This document shows positions 1-6,734 of a stretch of 6,837 bases of DNA, in pieces. The notes below the pieces were generated by a model. That model saw only the letters and a program-made list of their open reading frames with translations. It did not search any database and was not told where the DNA came from. The position numbers were made by a program, and so were the translations under genes. The stretch spans positions 1-6,837 of the forward strand of contig JAFTMM010000026.1 in NCBI GenBank assembly GCA_017452405.1. The letters are read 5' to 3'. Numbering within the stretch: position 1 is the first letter of the stretch; each line of letters begins with the position of its first letter. Source of the stretch: Clostridia bacterium. GTDB taxonomy: Bacteria > Bacillota > Clostridia > Christensenellales > Pumilibacteraceae.

Positions 1-150
1 GCCTAACGGCTCCGCTCAGGACGACGATACCAAAACGCGCCTAACGGCTCCGCTCAGGTCGACGATATCAAAACGCGCCTAACGGCTCCGCACAGGACGA
101 CGATACCAAAACGCGCCTAACGGCTCCGCTCAGGTCGACGATAACCAAAA
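1..150. repeat. 38-bp tandem repeat, about four copies
   Basis: Four head-to-tail units start at 1, 39, 77 and 115, each opening with gcctaacggctccgctcagg (copy 3 has cacagg in place of ctcagg). The period is 38 bp with no spacers, so this is not a CRISPR array. The period is not a multiple of three, and no open frame with a ribosome binding site runs through it. Units 1 and 3 continue acgacgatacc, whereas units 2 and 4 continue tcgacgata(t/a)c, which suggests a 76-bp higher-order unit. The last copy decays near 150. The array starts at base 1, so its true length is unknown. It lies just downstream of the riboswitch terminator in the direction of transcription. Its role is unknown. Confidence 0.93.
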
Positions 151-176
151 ACCAACGACCATACTAAAATTGACAG

Positions 177-203
177 AAAAAATGCGCCTTTTTCGGGCGC
201 ACT
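177..203 (-). terminator. Intrinsic terminator after metH and the cobalamin riboswitch
   Basis: Read on the minus strand, TGCGCC (201-196) pairs with GGCGCA (188-183) around a 7-nt loop (195-189), extended by a G-U and an A-U pair at the base. Six T residues (182-177) follow directly. This is a classical Rho-independent terminator for minus-strand transcription. On the plus strand no U tract follows the stem, so it is unidirectional. It is probably the expression platform of the riboswitch at 213-352, because its 5' arm (198-193) is also complementary to the riboswitch regulatory loop strand (238-233). Confidence 0.9.
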
Positions 204-212
204 AAAAAATCA

Positions 213-352
213 CGTTATTACGTTTCTCCATTGCCCGAGATGAATAACGAAGATATACAACGGATAGGCTATCGGACTTTGACCGTAATGACTGTTGTGA
301 CGGAATTTCACCGCGCTTCCCCTACTCTCTGCAAATTGCAACTCGCGTTGTA
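213..352 (-). promoter_or_regulatory. Cobalamin riboswitch, short class-II (env8-like) form, in the metH 3' UTR
   Basis: The minus strand shows a complete cobalamin aptamer core. TACAACG (352-346) pairs with CGTTGTA (262-256) as the closing stem. GTAGG (325-321) pairs with CCTAT (268-264). The conserved GGGAA (321-317) is followed by GGTGAAATTCC (312-302), where GCGG/CCGT form a hairpin. CGG (285-283) pairs with CCG (275-273) around a 7-nt loop, then comes GATAGCC before the return strand. A long regulatory hairpin follows: CGTTATT (249-243) with AATAACG (219-213), inner TCTC/GAGA (240-237/228-225), and apical loop 236-229. That loop holds AATG, complementary to CATT at 290-287, as expected for the ligand-stabilised kissing contact. 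The long peripheral arms of the classical AdoCbl form are absent, and the core resembles the class-II aptamers known to prefer methyl- or hydroxocobalamin. It begins 11 bases after the metH stop, leaving no evident room for its own promoter. The downstream target lies outside the window or does not exist. Confidence 0.87.
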
Positions 353-363
353 CTATTTATTTT

Positions 364-2769
364 TTACAGACTGCGATTAATCTCCTCTGCGTAACGCACC
401 GTTTCCATCGCGTCTTTGGCGTATTTGTCTGCGCCGATAAGGTCGGCGTATTCCTGCGTTAGTACCGCTCCGCCCACAACGACCTTACACCACGGCGCTT
501 TCTTGCGGAGCAGTTTAATCGTCTCCTCCATTGCGGGAACGGTAGTAGTCATTAGCGCGCTTAAGCCCGCTATCGGCGCGCGAAGTTTCACGACTTCGTC
601 CACGATCTGTTCAGGGGATACGTCACGCCCTAAGTCGGTCACGGCAAAGCCGTAATTTTCCAGCAGTAGTTTGACGATATTTTTGCCTATATCGTGAATA
701 TCACCTTTGACGGTAGCGATTACGAAACCGCATTTATCGGCAGAACGGCCTCCGCCCATATGCGCTTTTATCTGCTCGAACGCACTCTTTGCCGATTCCG
801 CGCTCATAAGGAGCTGTGGAAGATAAACTTTTTTATTTTCAAAGCCAACGCCGACTACGTTAAGCGCAGGAATAATCTCGTCCTGCACGATTTTAAGTGG
901 CTGAATGCTTTTCAATAGTTCTTTAGTAACGCTTCCTGCCTGCTCTTTCAAGCCCTTAATTATAACTCTTTGCAGTTCAGACTTATACTCCGCTATATTT
1001 TCCGCGCCTTCCGTACTTTTGACTTCCGCCGTAGCAGTCGTTTGAAGGGGAAGAGATTGCGCGAAAGATATATAATCTGCGCAATTATCGTCCCATCCAC
1101 GAAGCGCTTTGAAGGCGTAATACGCTTTCATCATCTCGGTAGAGTTGGGGTTCATAATAGCTGCGGATAAGCCGTTACTTAATGCCAGCGCAAAGAAATT
1201 ACTATTGATAATATCCCTTTGCGGAAGCCCGAAAGATACGTTGGACACGCCGAGCGACGTGTGGCAACCCATTTCGGTCAGGAGTTTTACAGCTTTAAGC
1301 GTTTCCACCCCTGCTTTGTTATCCGCGCTGATAGTGAGCGCAAGCGGATCGAAAATCAAGTCCTTCTTATCAATGCCGTACTCATGCGCATAGTCTAGGA
1401 TTTTCCTTGCAATCGTAAGCCTGTCCTCGGCTTTTTCGGGAATACCGTTCTCGTCAAGCGTAAGCGCAACGACGAGACCGCCGTACTTTTTCACAAGCGG
1501 AAAAATCGCGTCCATACTTTCGCGCTTGCCGTTGACAGAATTGACCATTGCCTTGCCGTTATATCGGCGGAGCGCTACTTCCATAGCGTTCACGTCCGAA
1601 GTGTCTATCTGAAGCGGTAGGTCGATTATTGCTTGAAGTTCTCTCACGGTAGTCTTAAGCATTTCTACTTCGTCAATTTCGGGCAAGCCGACGTTAACGT
1701 CCAAAATATGCACGCCCTTTTCCTGCTCGGCTATGCCTTCTTTGAGTATATAGTCAACGTCGCGCGCTTTAAGCGCTTCTTTAAACCGCTTTTTTCCCGT
1801 CGGGTTTATGCGCTCGCCTATAAGAATAGGCGCTTTACCGAATTCTACTGCGTGGGTGTATGAAGAAACTAGCGTATGCGTTTTTTTAGCTATGGGAAAC
1901 GGCGTTAAGCCTGCCGAACGGCGCACGGTTTCAGCTATGTAATCGGGTGTAGTTCCGCAACAGCCACCGCATATCCTAACGCCTTTCTTAATCAGCGCAG
2001 TAACGTCCTCGGCAAATTCTGCGGGAAGAACGTCGTAAACCGTTTTGCCATCCACTACTCTTGGCAATCCTGCGTTGGGCTTGAGAATTATCGGCAAGGA
2101 AGAATATTCGAGGTATTCCTCCACCACTCCTGCCAGCATTTTAGGACCGAATGAACAGTTTACGCCGATAGCAGTAGCGCCGAGACCTTCAAGCATTGCA
2201 ACCATTGCCTTAGCGTCCGCGCCTGTCATTAGCTTACCGTCTGCGCCGTAGGCGTTGGACACGAATATGGGAAGCGACGAGTTCTCCTTAGTCGCTAACA
2301 CGGCGGCTTTGGTTTCGTAGCTGTCGTTCATCGTTTCGATAAATACGAGATCTACGCCGTATTTTACTCCCAGCTTCACCGTTTCGGCAAAGACGGACAC
2401 AGCTTCTTCAAAGTCGAGATCGCCGTAGGGCGCAAGCATTCTGCCCGTCGGTCCTACGTCAAGCGCGATCCATTTTTCCGCGCCCTTGCTCTTGACTTGC
2501 GCTTTTCTTGCGTTTTCGACGGCGCACTTAATAATTTCGTCCAGCTCATCACGTGAGAATTTGAGAATATTTGCGCCGAAGGTGTTCGTGCTGACTACGT
2601 TACTTCCTGCGTCGTAATAATTCTTATGGACTTCGGTAATTAATTCGGGGTGAGATACGTTCCACGTTTCGGGAAGTTCGCCGGGGCGCAGTCCTTGCGC
2701 TTGAAGTAGCGTACCCATACCGCCGTCGAGAAACAGTACGTTATTTTTTAAGTATTCCGTGATTTTCAC
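364..2769 (-). CDS. metH: Cobalamin-dependent methionine synthase without the activation domain
   Basis: This cytoplasmic enzyme transfers the methyl group of 5-methyl-THF to homocysteine through methylcobalamin. The 801 residues hold, in order, the homocysteine-binding barrel (about 1-290; zinc ligands C205, C270 and C271 in GVNCSFGP and GGCCGT), the pterin-binding barrel (about 312-570; IGERINPTGK and ILDVNVG), the B12 cap (about 595-675), and the B12 Rossmann domain (about 680-801). The last has the D690-x-H692-x-x-G695 motif, so H692 is the lower cobalt ligand. The protein stops there: the C-terminal AdoMet-binding reactivation domain of the roughly 1,200-residue enterobacterial enzyme is missing. 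That domain is supplied by the gene immediately upstream. The start is GTG (2769-2767), directly after the upstream TAA, with AGGAG (2781-2777) seven bases before it, so translation is probably coupled. The combination of all four domains with the adjacent activation gene makes the identity firm. Confidence 0.97.
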   Translation of the reverse strand: MKITEYLKNNVLFLDGGMGTLLQAQGLRPGELPETWNVSHPELITEVHKNYYDAGSNVVSTNTFGANILKFSRDELDEIIKCAVENARKAQVKSKGAEKWIALDVGPTGRMLAPYGDLDFEEAVSVFAETVKLGVKYGVDLVFIETMNDSYETKAAVLATKENSSLPIFVSNAYGADGKLMTGADAKAMVAMLEGLGATAIGVNCSFGPKMLAGVVEEYLEYSSLPIILKPNAGLPRVVDGKTVYDVLPAEFAEDVTALIKKGVRICGGCCGTTPDYIAETVRRSAGLTPFPIAKKTHTLVSSYTHAVEFGKAPILIGERINPTGKKRFKEALKARDVDYILKEGIAEQEKGVHILDVNVGLPEIDEVEMLKTTVRELQAIIDLPLQIDTSDVNAMEVALRRYNGKAMVNSVNGKRESMDAIFPLVKKYGGLVVALTLDENGIPEKAEDRLTIARKILDYAHEYGIDKKDLIFDPLALTISADNKAGVETLKAVKLLTEMGCHTSLGVSNVSFGLPQRDIINSNFFALALSNGLSAAIMNPNSTEMMKAYYAFKALRGWDDNCADYISFAQSLPLQTTATAEVKSTEGAENIAEYKSELQRVIIKGLKEQAGSVTKELLKSIQPLKIVQDEIIPALNVVGVGFENKKVYLPQLLMSAESAKSAFEQIKAHMGGGRSADKCGFVIATVKGDIHDIGKNIVKLLLENYGFAVTDLGRDVSPEQIVDEVVKLRAPIAGLSALMTTTVPAMEETIKLLRKKAPWCKVVVGGAVLTQEYADLIGADKYAKDAMETVRYAEEINRSL

Positions 2770-3435
2770 TTATTTTCTCCTATAGTCACAATCTGCCGAG
2801 CAGGTAGCGCAACCGCTTGCAGGCGTTTTGCATTCGATCTCACCAATACCTATGATTGCAGTAACGGACTTTGAAGGTGACATGAGCATGCTTCCGTTAA
2901 GCGTCAGCCCTATATTTTTAGCGCAGTCAAGCGCGTCAAAAATCTTGCGTTGCATTTCTATCGGAAAATCTCCGTAACCGGGGCTGAACCTCGGTCGAGT
3001 GGCTTTGCCTACTGCCATATGCTCCGCTTTGATTTCGCTATTGAACGTATCGCAAAGGCTTTCTATTCGCTCTGCGCCGATTGCCTGAAAAAGTAGCGCC
3101 TTGACGGGCGAAACTGAGCTGTACTTTGCAATCAAGCGGTCAATACCCAACCCGATAGTTGCGCCGAAAAGCACAACGCTCTCACAGCCCCGAAGATTTT
3201 TTCTTAAATCATTCGACGCAGTAGTGGCAAACGAGAGGTCAAGGAAGTCGCCGTTATCTATCACGGACAGCTGTCTATAACATACTTTATACGTTAGCTT
3301 GTCCTTTGCTTCCGCTAAACACTCGGAAATAAGAGGCTTTAATTCGGGCATTTCTCCACGCGCACCGGCATAACGCAAAATTTCTTTTACGTTTATTTCA
3401 GGCGCATCATAGATTTTTATGCGAACGGGCGTCAT
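2770..3435 (-). CDS. Stand-alone methionine synthase reactivation-domain protein
   Basis: This 221-residue protein matches the AdoMet-binding activation domain usually fused to the C-terminus of MetH. In the fused enzyme this domain binds AdoMet and flavodoxin and remethylates cob(II)alamin formed by accidental oxidation. The diagnostic stretch RPRFSPGYGDFPIE (147-160) corresponds to the RxxxGY AdoMet-binding motif of E. coli MetH, with R149 and Y154 as the likely key residues. A second family segment is NGSMLMSPSKSVTAIIG (180-196). The C-terminus carries a cysteine cluster (C202, C209, C212, C216) ending in DYRRK, which is not part of E. coli MetH and could bind a metal or form disulfides. 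The start ATG overlaps the metF stop as TAATG, and the gene abuts metH, so all three are co-translated. It is shorter than the E. coli domain (about 330 residues), as in other split systems such as that of Thermotoga maritima. Confidence 0.92.
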   Translation of the reverse strand: MTPVRIKIYDAPEINVKEILRYAGARGEMPELKPLISECLAEAKDKLTYKVCYRQLSVIDNGDFLDLSFATTASNDLRKNLRGCESVVLFGATIGLGIDRLIAKYSSVSPVKALLFQAIGAERIESLCDTFNSEIKAEHMAVGKATRPRFSPGYGDFPIEMQRKIFDALDCAKNIGLTLNGSMLMSPSKSVTAIIGIGEIECKTPASGCATCSADCDYRRK

Positions 3436-4307
3436 TAGCTTAAAATATCCGAAAGGTTGGAGATTATTTTGGAAGCTACGTCCGGCTTATTCATGGAATA
3501 AACGTGGACGTTCTTAATACCGTTGGCAAACAGATCGATAATCTGGTCGGTGGCGTACGCTATACCTGCCTGCTTCATTGCCGACGGCGACGATCCGAAC
3601 TTATCCACAAGGCTCTTAAAGCGCTGCGGCATAAACGAACCGGACAGCTTGATTGCTCTGTCTACTTGGTTTGCGTTCGTTATCGGCATAACGCCGGGAA
3701 CGATAGGCGTGGTAATTCCCGCCTCGCGAATTTTGTATAAGAAGTTATACAAAAGGTTGTTGTCAAAGAACATCTGCGTCGTTAAAAAGTCACAGCCAGC
3801 CTCTACCTTTTCTTTAAGATACTTAACGTCCTCTTTCTGATTAACGCTTTCGGGGTGAATTTCGGGATAACACGCTCCGCCTATGCAAAAGTCCCCCGCT
3901 TTTTTAAGCTCACGAATAAGGTCGATTGCGTGACGGTAATCCCACTTACTGCGATCGGCGTTCTCTAACTCCGCAGGTATGTCGCCTCTGAGCGCCATTA
4001 CGTTCTTTATGCCCGCTTCCTTTATCTCTTTAATTTTTTCGCGTACCGTTCCCTTGGTTGACGACACGCACGTGAGATGAGCTATGGACGGAACGCCATA
4101 GTTCTGCTTAATATCCTTAGCTATATCCAGAGTATATTTACTCGTACCGCCACCCGCGCCGTAAGTCACGCTCATAAATGACGGACGAAGCTTAGCAATT
4201 TCCTCCGTAGCGTGTTTAACGCTGTCGAAAGCGCTTTCTGTCTTGGGCGGAAACACCTCAAAAGATATAGATAATTTGTCTTGATTGAGTAAGCTTATAA
4301 TTTTCAT
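3435..4307 (-). CDS. metF: 5,10-methylenetetrahydrofolate reductase
   Basis: This FAD enzyme of the (beta/alpha)8-barrel type reduces 5,10-methylene-THF to 5-methyl-THF, the methyl donor for the MetH encoded two genes downstream. The 290 residues match the usual bacterial length. Visible motifs are SFEVFPPK near the N-terminus (E17, counterpart of catalytic Glu28 of E. coli MetF), VTYGAGGGTS (47-56), HLTCVS (77-82), ALRGD (105-109; D109 matches E. coli Asp120 near the flavin), ACYPEIHPES (145-154), TTQMFFD (176-182; Q178 in the folate site) and PGVMPITN (204-211). The start is ATG with AAAGG about seven bases upstream, and a near-consensus promoter lies only about 30 bases before it, giving a short leader. 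The stop overlaps the next start by one base (TAATG). Nothing appears broken. Confidence 0.97.
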   Translation of the reverse strand: MKIISLLNQDKLSISFEVFPPKTESAFDSVKHATEEIAKLRPSFMSVTYGAGGGTSKYTLDIAKDIKQNYGVPSIAHLTCVSSTKGTVREKIKEIKEAGIKNVMALRGDIPAELENADRSKWDYRHAIDLIRELKKAGDFCIGGACYPEIHPESVNQKEDVKYLKEKVEAGCDFLTTQMFFDNNLLYNFLYKIREAGITTPIVPGVMPITNANQVDRAIKLSGSFMPQRFKSLVDKFGSSPSAMKQAGIAYATDQIIDLFANGIKNVHVYSMNKPDVASKIISNLSDILS

Positions 4308-4336
4308 AAAACTTGCCTTTAAGTTTATTAATTACA

Positions 4337-4365
4337 ATTATACCACGAATCAATTATATAATCAA
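4337..4365 (-). promoter_or_regulatory. Promoter of the metF-activation-metH operon
   Basis: On the minus strand a -35 box TTGATT (4365-4360) is separated by exactly 17 bases from a perfect -10 box TATAAT (4342-4337), preceded by an extended -10 TG (TGG before TATAAT). Transcription should begin near 4330, giving a leader of roughly 22 bases before metF, too short for a riboswitch. The -10 box and its flank form one arm of the 48-bp inverted repeat (4338-4385), and the -35 box sits in its central loop, so a protein bound to the repeat could block RNA polymerase. Confidence 0.82.
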
Positions 4366-4385
4366 ATAATTGATTAGTGGTATAA
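4338..4385. repeat. 48-bp near-perfect inverted repeat between cysK and metF (candidate operator)
   Basis: The left arm TTATACCAC-g-AATCAATTAT (4338-4357) is the reverse complement of the right arm ATAATTGATT-a-GTGGTATAA (4366-4385) except for one mismatch (4347 against 4376). The loop is 8 bases (4358-4365). The repeat overlaps the metF promoter: one outer arm contains the -10 box. In RNA it would form a long hairpin, but on the minus strand the following bases are not a U tract, so it is a poor terminator for cysK. An operator for a dimeric regulator, a transcript-end stabilising hairpin, or a small mobile-element relic are all possible. The promoter overlap favours an operator. Confidence 0.88.
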
Positions 4386-4412
4386 CTTTGTTTTATATCT
4401 ATTTCGAAGGAG

Positions 4413-5342
4413 TTAATCCGCAAAAAGCGGTGTGGACAGATACCTGTCGCCCGTGTCGGGGAATACTACGACTATGGTTTTGCCCTCGTTTTCGGGGCGT
4501 TTTGCAAGCTCTATCGATGCCCACAACGCTGCGCCCGACGAAATGCCGACAAGCAAACCTTCCGTTCTGCCGATTGCTTTACCCGTAGCGAAAGCGTCCT
4601 CGTTTGTCACGGTAATGATCTCATCGTAGATTTTCGTGTTTAGTACTTCGGGTACGAAGCCTGCGCCGATACCCTGTATTTTATGTGCGCCGGGTGTTCC
4701 CGTGGACAAGACAGCAGACGAAGCAGGCTCGACAGCTACGACTTTAACGTTCGGATTTTTCTCTTTTAGATACTCGCCTACGCCCGTTATCGTACCACCC
4801 GTGCCTACGCCGGCTACGAACACGTCTACGTTGCCTTCGGTATCCGCATATATTTCGGGTGCGGTAGTTTCATAATGCACTTTGGGGTTGGCAGGGTTAG
4901 AAAACTGTCCGGGAATAAAACTATTTGGGATTTCTTCGGCAAGTTCTTTTGCCTTTGCAATCGCGCCCTTCATGCCTTTCGCGCCGTCGGTTAGAACAAG
5001 CTCCGCGCCGTAAGCTTTCATAAGCTGTCTGCGCTCCACCGACATGGTTTCAGGCATTACGATAATGGCACGGTATCCGCGCGCGGTGGCGACGGAAGCA
5101 AGACCTATGCCGGTATTGCCCGAAGTAGGCTCGATAATGACCGCACCGGGCTTGAGCTTTCCGCTCTTTTCAGCGTCGTCGATCATTGCTTTGGCAATCC
5201 GATCTTTAACAGAACCTGCCGGGTTGAAATATTCGAGCTTGGCAAGTATTCTAGCCTTTAAGCCATACGCCTTTTCTATACGCGTAAGCTCCATAAGCGG
5301 TGTTTTTCCTATAAGCTGATCAGCAGATTTATAAATAGCCAT
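4413..5342 (-). CDS. cysK: Cysteine synthase A (O-acetylserine sulfhydrylase)
   Basis: This PLP enzyme of fold type II makes L-cysteine and acetate from O-acetylserine and sulfide. The 309 residues match CysK length. The PLP lysine is K46 in NPAGSVKDR. The substrate loop TSGNTG is at 73-78, the phosphate-binding GTGGT at 180-184, the pyridine-nitrogen serine region GISSG at 266-270, and the C-terminal PDTGDRYLST at 295-304. QFSNPANPKVHYETT (147-160) fits CysK rather than cystathionine beta-synthase, and there is no extra CBS domain. The frame is open up to 5390, but the ATG at 5342-5340 is preferred: AAGGAG (5354-5349) lies six bases before it and the family N-terminus (IGKTPLMEL) starts there. 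The upstream ATG would overlap metY. Only ten bases separate it from the metY stop, so the two are co-transcribed. Confidence 0.96.
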   Translation of the reverse strand: MAIYKSADQLIGKTPLMELTRIEKAYGLKARILAKLEYFNPAGSVKDRIAKAMIDDAEKSGKLKPGAVIIEPTSGNTGIGLASVATARGYRAIIVMPETMSVERRQLMKAYGAELVLTDGAKGMKGAIAKAKELAEEIPNSFIPGQFSNPANPKVHYETTAPEIYADTEGNVDVFVAGVGTGGTITGVGEYLKEKNPNVKVVAVEPASSAVLSTGTPGAHKIQGIGAGFVPEVLNTKIYDEIITVTNEDAFATGKAIGRTEGLLVGISSGAALWASIELAKRPENEGKTIVVVFPDTGDRYLSTPLFAD

Positions 5343-5348
5343 AACGTT

Positions 5349-5355
5349 CTCCTTA
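5349..5355 (-). promoter_or_regulatory. cysK ribosome binding site fused to the metY stop codon
   Basis: Minus-strand TAAGGAG contains both the metY stop TAA (5355-5353) and the Shine-Dalgarno AAGGAG (5354-5349), six bases before the ATG at 5342. The overlap decides the cysK start and implies that ribosomes ending metY can reinitiate on cysK, keeping the two enzymes in proportion. Confidence 0.85.
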
Positions 5356-6636
5356 TTTGATTGATGCAAAGCCCTGTTCAAGGTCGGCAATTATGTCGTC
5401 GATATGTTCCGTTCCGATGGAAAGTCTGATAGTGTTCTGCTTTATGCCCTGGTCGGCAAGCTCTTCTTCGGTAAGCTGGCTGTGAGTGGTGGTCGCTGGA
5501 TGAATTACGAGGCTCTTAACGTCCGCAACGTTGGCAAGAAGTGAGAAGATTTTCAAGCTGTCTATGAACCTGTGCGCCTCTTTTTGTCCGCCCTTGATTT
5601 CAAAGGTGAAGATAGAGCCTCCGCCGTTAGGGAAATATTTTTTATAAAGCTCGTTGTCTGGATGACCTACTAGCGATGGATGATTGACCTTCTCCACAAG
5701 CGGGTGGTTTGCAAGATAGTCAATAACCTTTTTGGTGTTTTCCGCGTGACGTTCAAGACGGAGCGAGAGCGTTTCCGTTCCTTGCAGGAGCAGGAAAGCA
5801 GCAAACGGCGAAAGCGTAGCGCCGGTATCACGAAGCAGTATTGCGCGGATATAGGTAACGAACGCCGCCTTACCTACCGCCTTGGTGAACGAAACACCGT
5901 GATAGCTCGGATTAGGCGCGGAAATTGCGGGATAGTTGCCCGACTTCTCCCAATCAAAGTTACCCGAATCGACGATTACACCGCCGAGAGTAGTTCCGTG
6001 ACCGCCGATAAACTTCGTTGCGGAATGTACTACAATATCCGCGCCGTGTTCAATCGGGCGAAGAAGATAAGGCGTACCGAAGGTATTATCCACAACGAGC
6101 GGAAGTCCGTGTTTGTGAGCGAGACTAGCCACCGCGTCAATATCGGGAATATCGCCGTTGGGGTTGCCGAGCGTTTCTATGTATATTGCTCTGGTGTTTT
6201 CCTTAATAGCTTTCTCCACTTCGTCAAGATCATGGATATTAACGAAGCTTGCCGTGATACCGAAGTTTGGAAGCGTGTGAGCGAGCAGGTTATAGCTACC
6301 GCCGTAAATGGTTTTCTGCGCAACGATATGTCCGCCGTTCTGCGCAAGAGCCTGTAACGTGTACGTGATTGCAGCCGCTCCCGAAGCGAGCGCAAGTGCT
6401 GCTACTCCTCCCTCCAATGCAGCTATACGTTTTTCAAAAACGTCTTGTGTTGAGTTGGTAAGTCTGCCGTAGATGTTGCCTGCGTCGGCTAAGCCGAAGC
6501 GCGCCGCCGCGTGAGCAGAGTCGCGGAAGACGTACGACGTGGTTGCGTAGATAGGAACAGCGCGCGCGTCGGTTGCTATATCGGGCGTTTCCTGCCCTAC
6601 GTGAAGTTGCAAAGTTTCAAATTTATATTCAGACAT
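5353..6636 (-). CDS. metY: O-acetylhomoserine sulfhydrylase (aminocarboxypropyltransferase)
   Basis: This PLP enzyme of the Cys/Met metabolism family (fold type I) makes homocysteine directly from O-acetylhomoserine (or a related acyl-homoserine) and sulfide, supplying the acceptor for MetH. At 427 residues it has the length typical of MetY, longer than MetB or MetC. The PLP lysine is K208 in VVHSATKFIGGHGTT, and D183 of VVDNTFGTPY is the residue expected to bind the pyridine nitrogen. ASGAAA (84-89) belongs to the phosphate-binding region, and SLVIHPATTTHSQ in the C-terminal third is characteristic of the family. The ATG at 6636-6634 is preceded by AAGGAG (6650-6645) with eight bases between. 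It is the first enzyme gene of its operon, followed by cysK after ten bases. Which acyl group is used cannot be read from the sequence alone, and no acyltransferase gene is present here. Confidence 0.96.
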   Translation of the reverse strand: MSEYKFETLQLHVGQETPDIATDARAVPIYATTSYVFRDSAHAAARFGLADAGNIYGRLTNSTQDVFEKRIAALEGGVAALALASGAAAITYTLQALAQNGGHIVAQKTIYGGSYNLLAHTLPNFGITASFVNIHDLDEVEKAIKENTRAIYIETLGNPNGDIPDIDAVASLAHKHGLPLVVDNTFGTPYLLRPIEHGADIVVHSATKFIGGHGTTLGGVIVDSGNFDWEKSGNYPAISAPNPSYHGVSFTKAVGKAAFVTYIRAILLRDTGATLSPFAAFLLLQGTETLSLRLERHAENTKKVIDYLANHPLVEKVNHPSLVGHPDNELYKKYFPNGGGSIFTFEIKGGQKEAHRFIDSLKIFSLLANVADVKSLVIHPATTTHSQLTEEELADQGIKQNTIRLSIGTEHIDDIIADLEQGFASIK

Positions 6637-6734
6637 GATTATTTCTCCTTGTATTTAACGTGATTTTTTGTTGTCTTAGATTTTTAATTTAGTTCTATTA
6701 TATTTATGATAATGTTTTTAATATAGACACAAAA

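Noticed and set aside
1..150. CRISPR array
   Set aside because: The 38-bp units are directly contiguous with no unique spacers, and no cas-like gene is in the window.
4338..4385. Intrinsic terminator for metY-cysK
   Set aside because: The hairpin is long but AT-rich, and on the minus strand it is followed by TTGTAATTAATAA, not a U tract. The promoter overlap makes an operator the better reading.
5343..5390. Upstream ATG at 5390 as the start of cysK, adding 16 residues
   Set aside because: It would overlap the end of metY, lacks a family-like sequence, and the ATG at 5342 has an ideal AAGGAG at six bases.
5680..6357. A 225-codon plus-strand open frame opposite metY
   Set aside because: It is antisense to a clearly conserved PLP enzyme, has no recognisable motif, is basic and low in coding character, and looks like a shadow of metY codon use. 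The other plus-strand frames opposite metH, metF and cysK are rejected for the same reason.
6697..6702. Second promoter for metY inside the leader (TATAAT on the minus strand)
   Set aside because: The -10 is perfect, but the position 17 bases upstream (6720-6725, TATATT) is a poor -35 and there is no extended TG. In such AT-rich DNA this is weak evidence.
6664..6734. Long-range hairpin between TTTTGTGTCT (6734-6725) and AGACAACAAAA (about 6676-6666) in the metY leader
   Set aside because: It is AT-rich with a bulge and has no U tract after it, so it is not a credible terminator, although it might compete with other structures.
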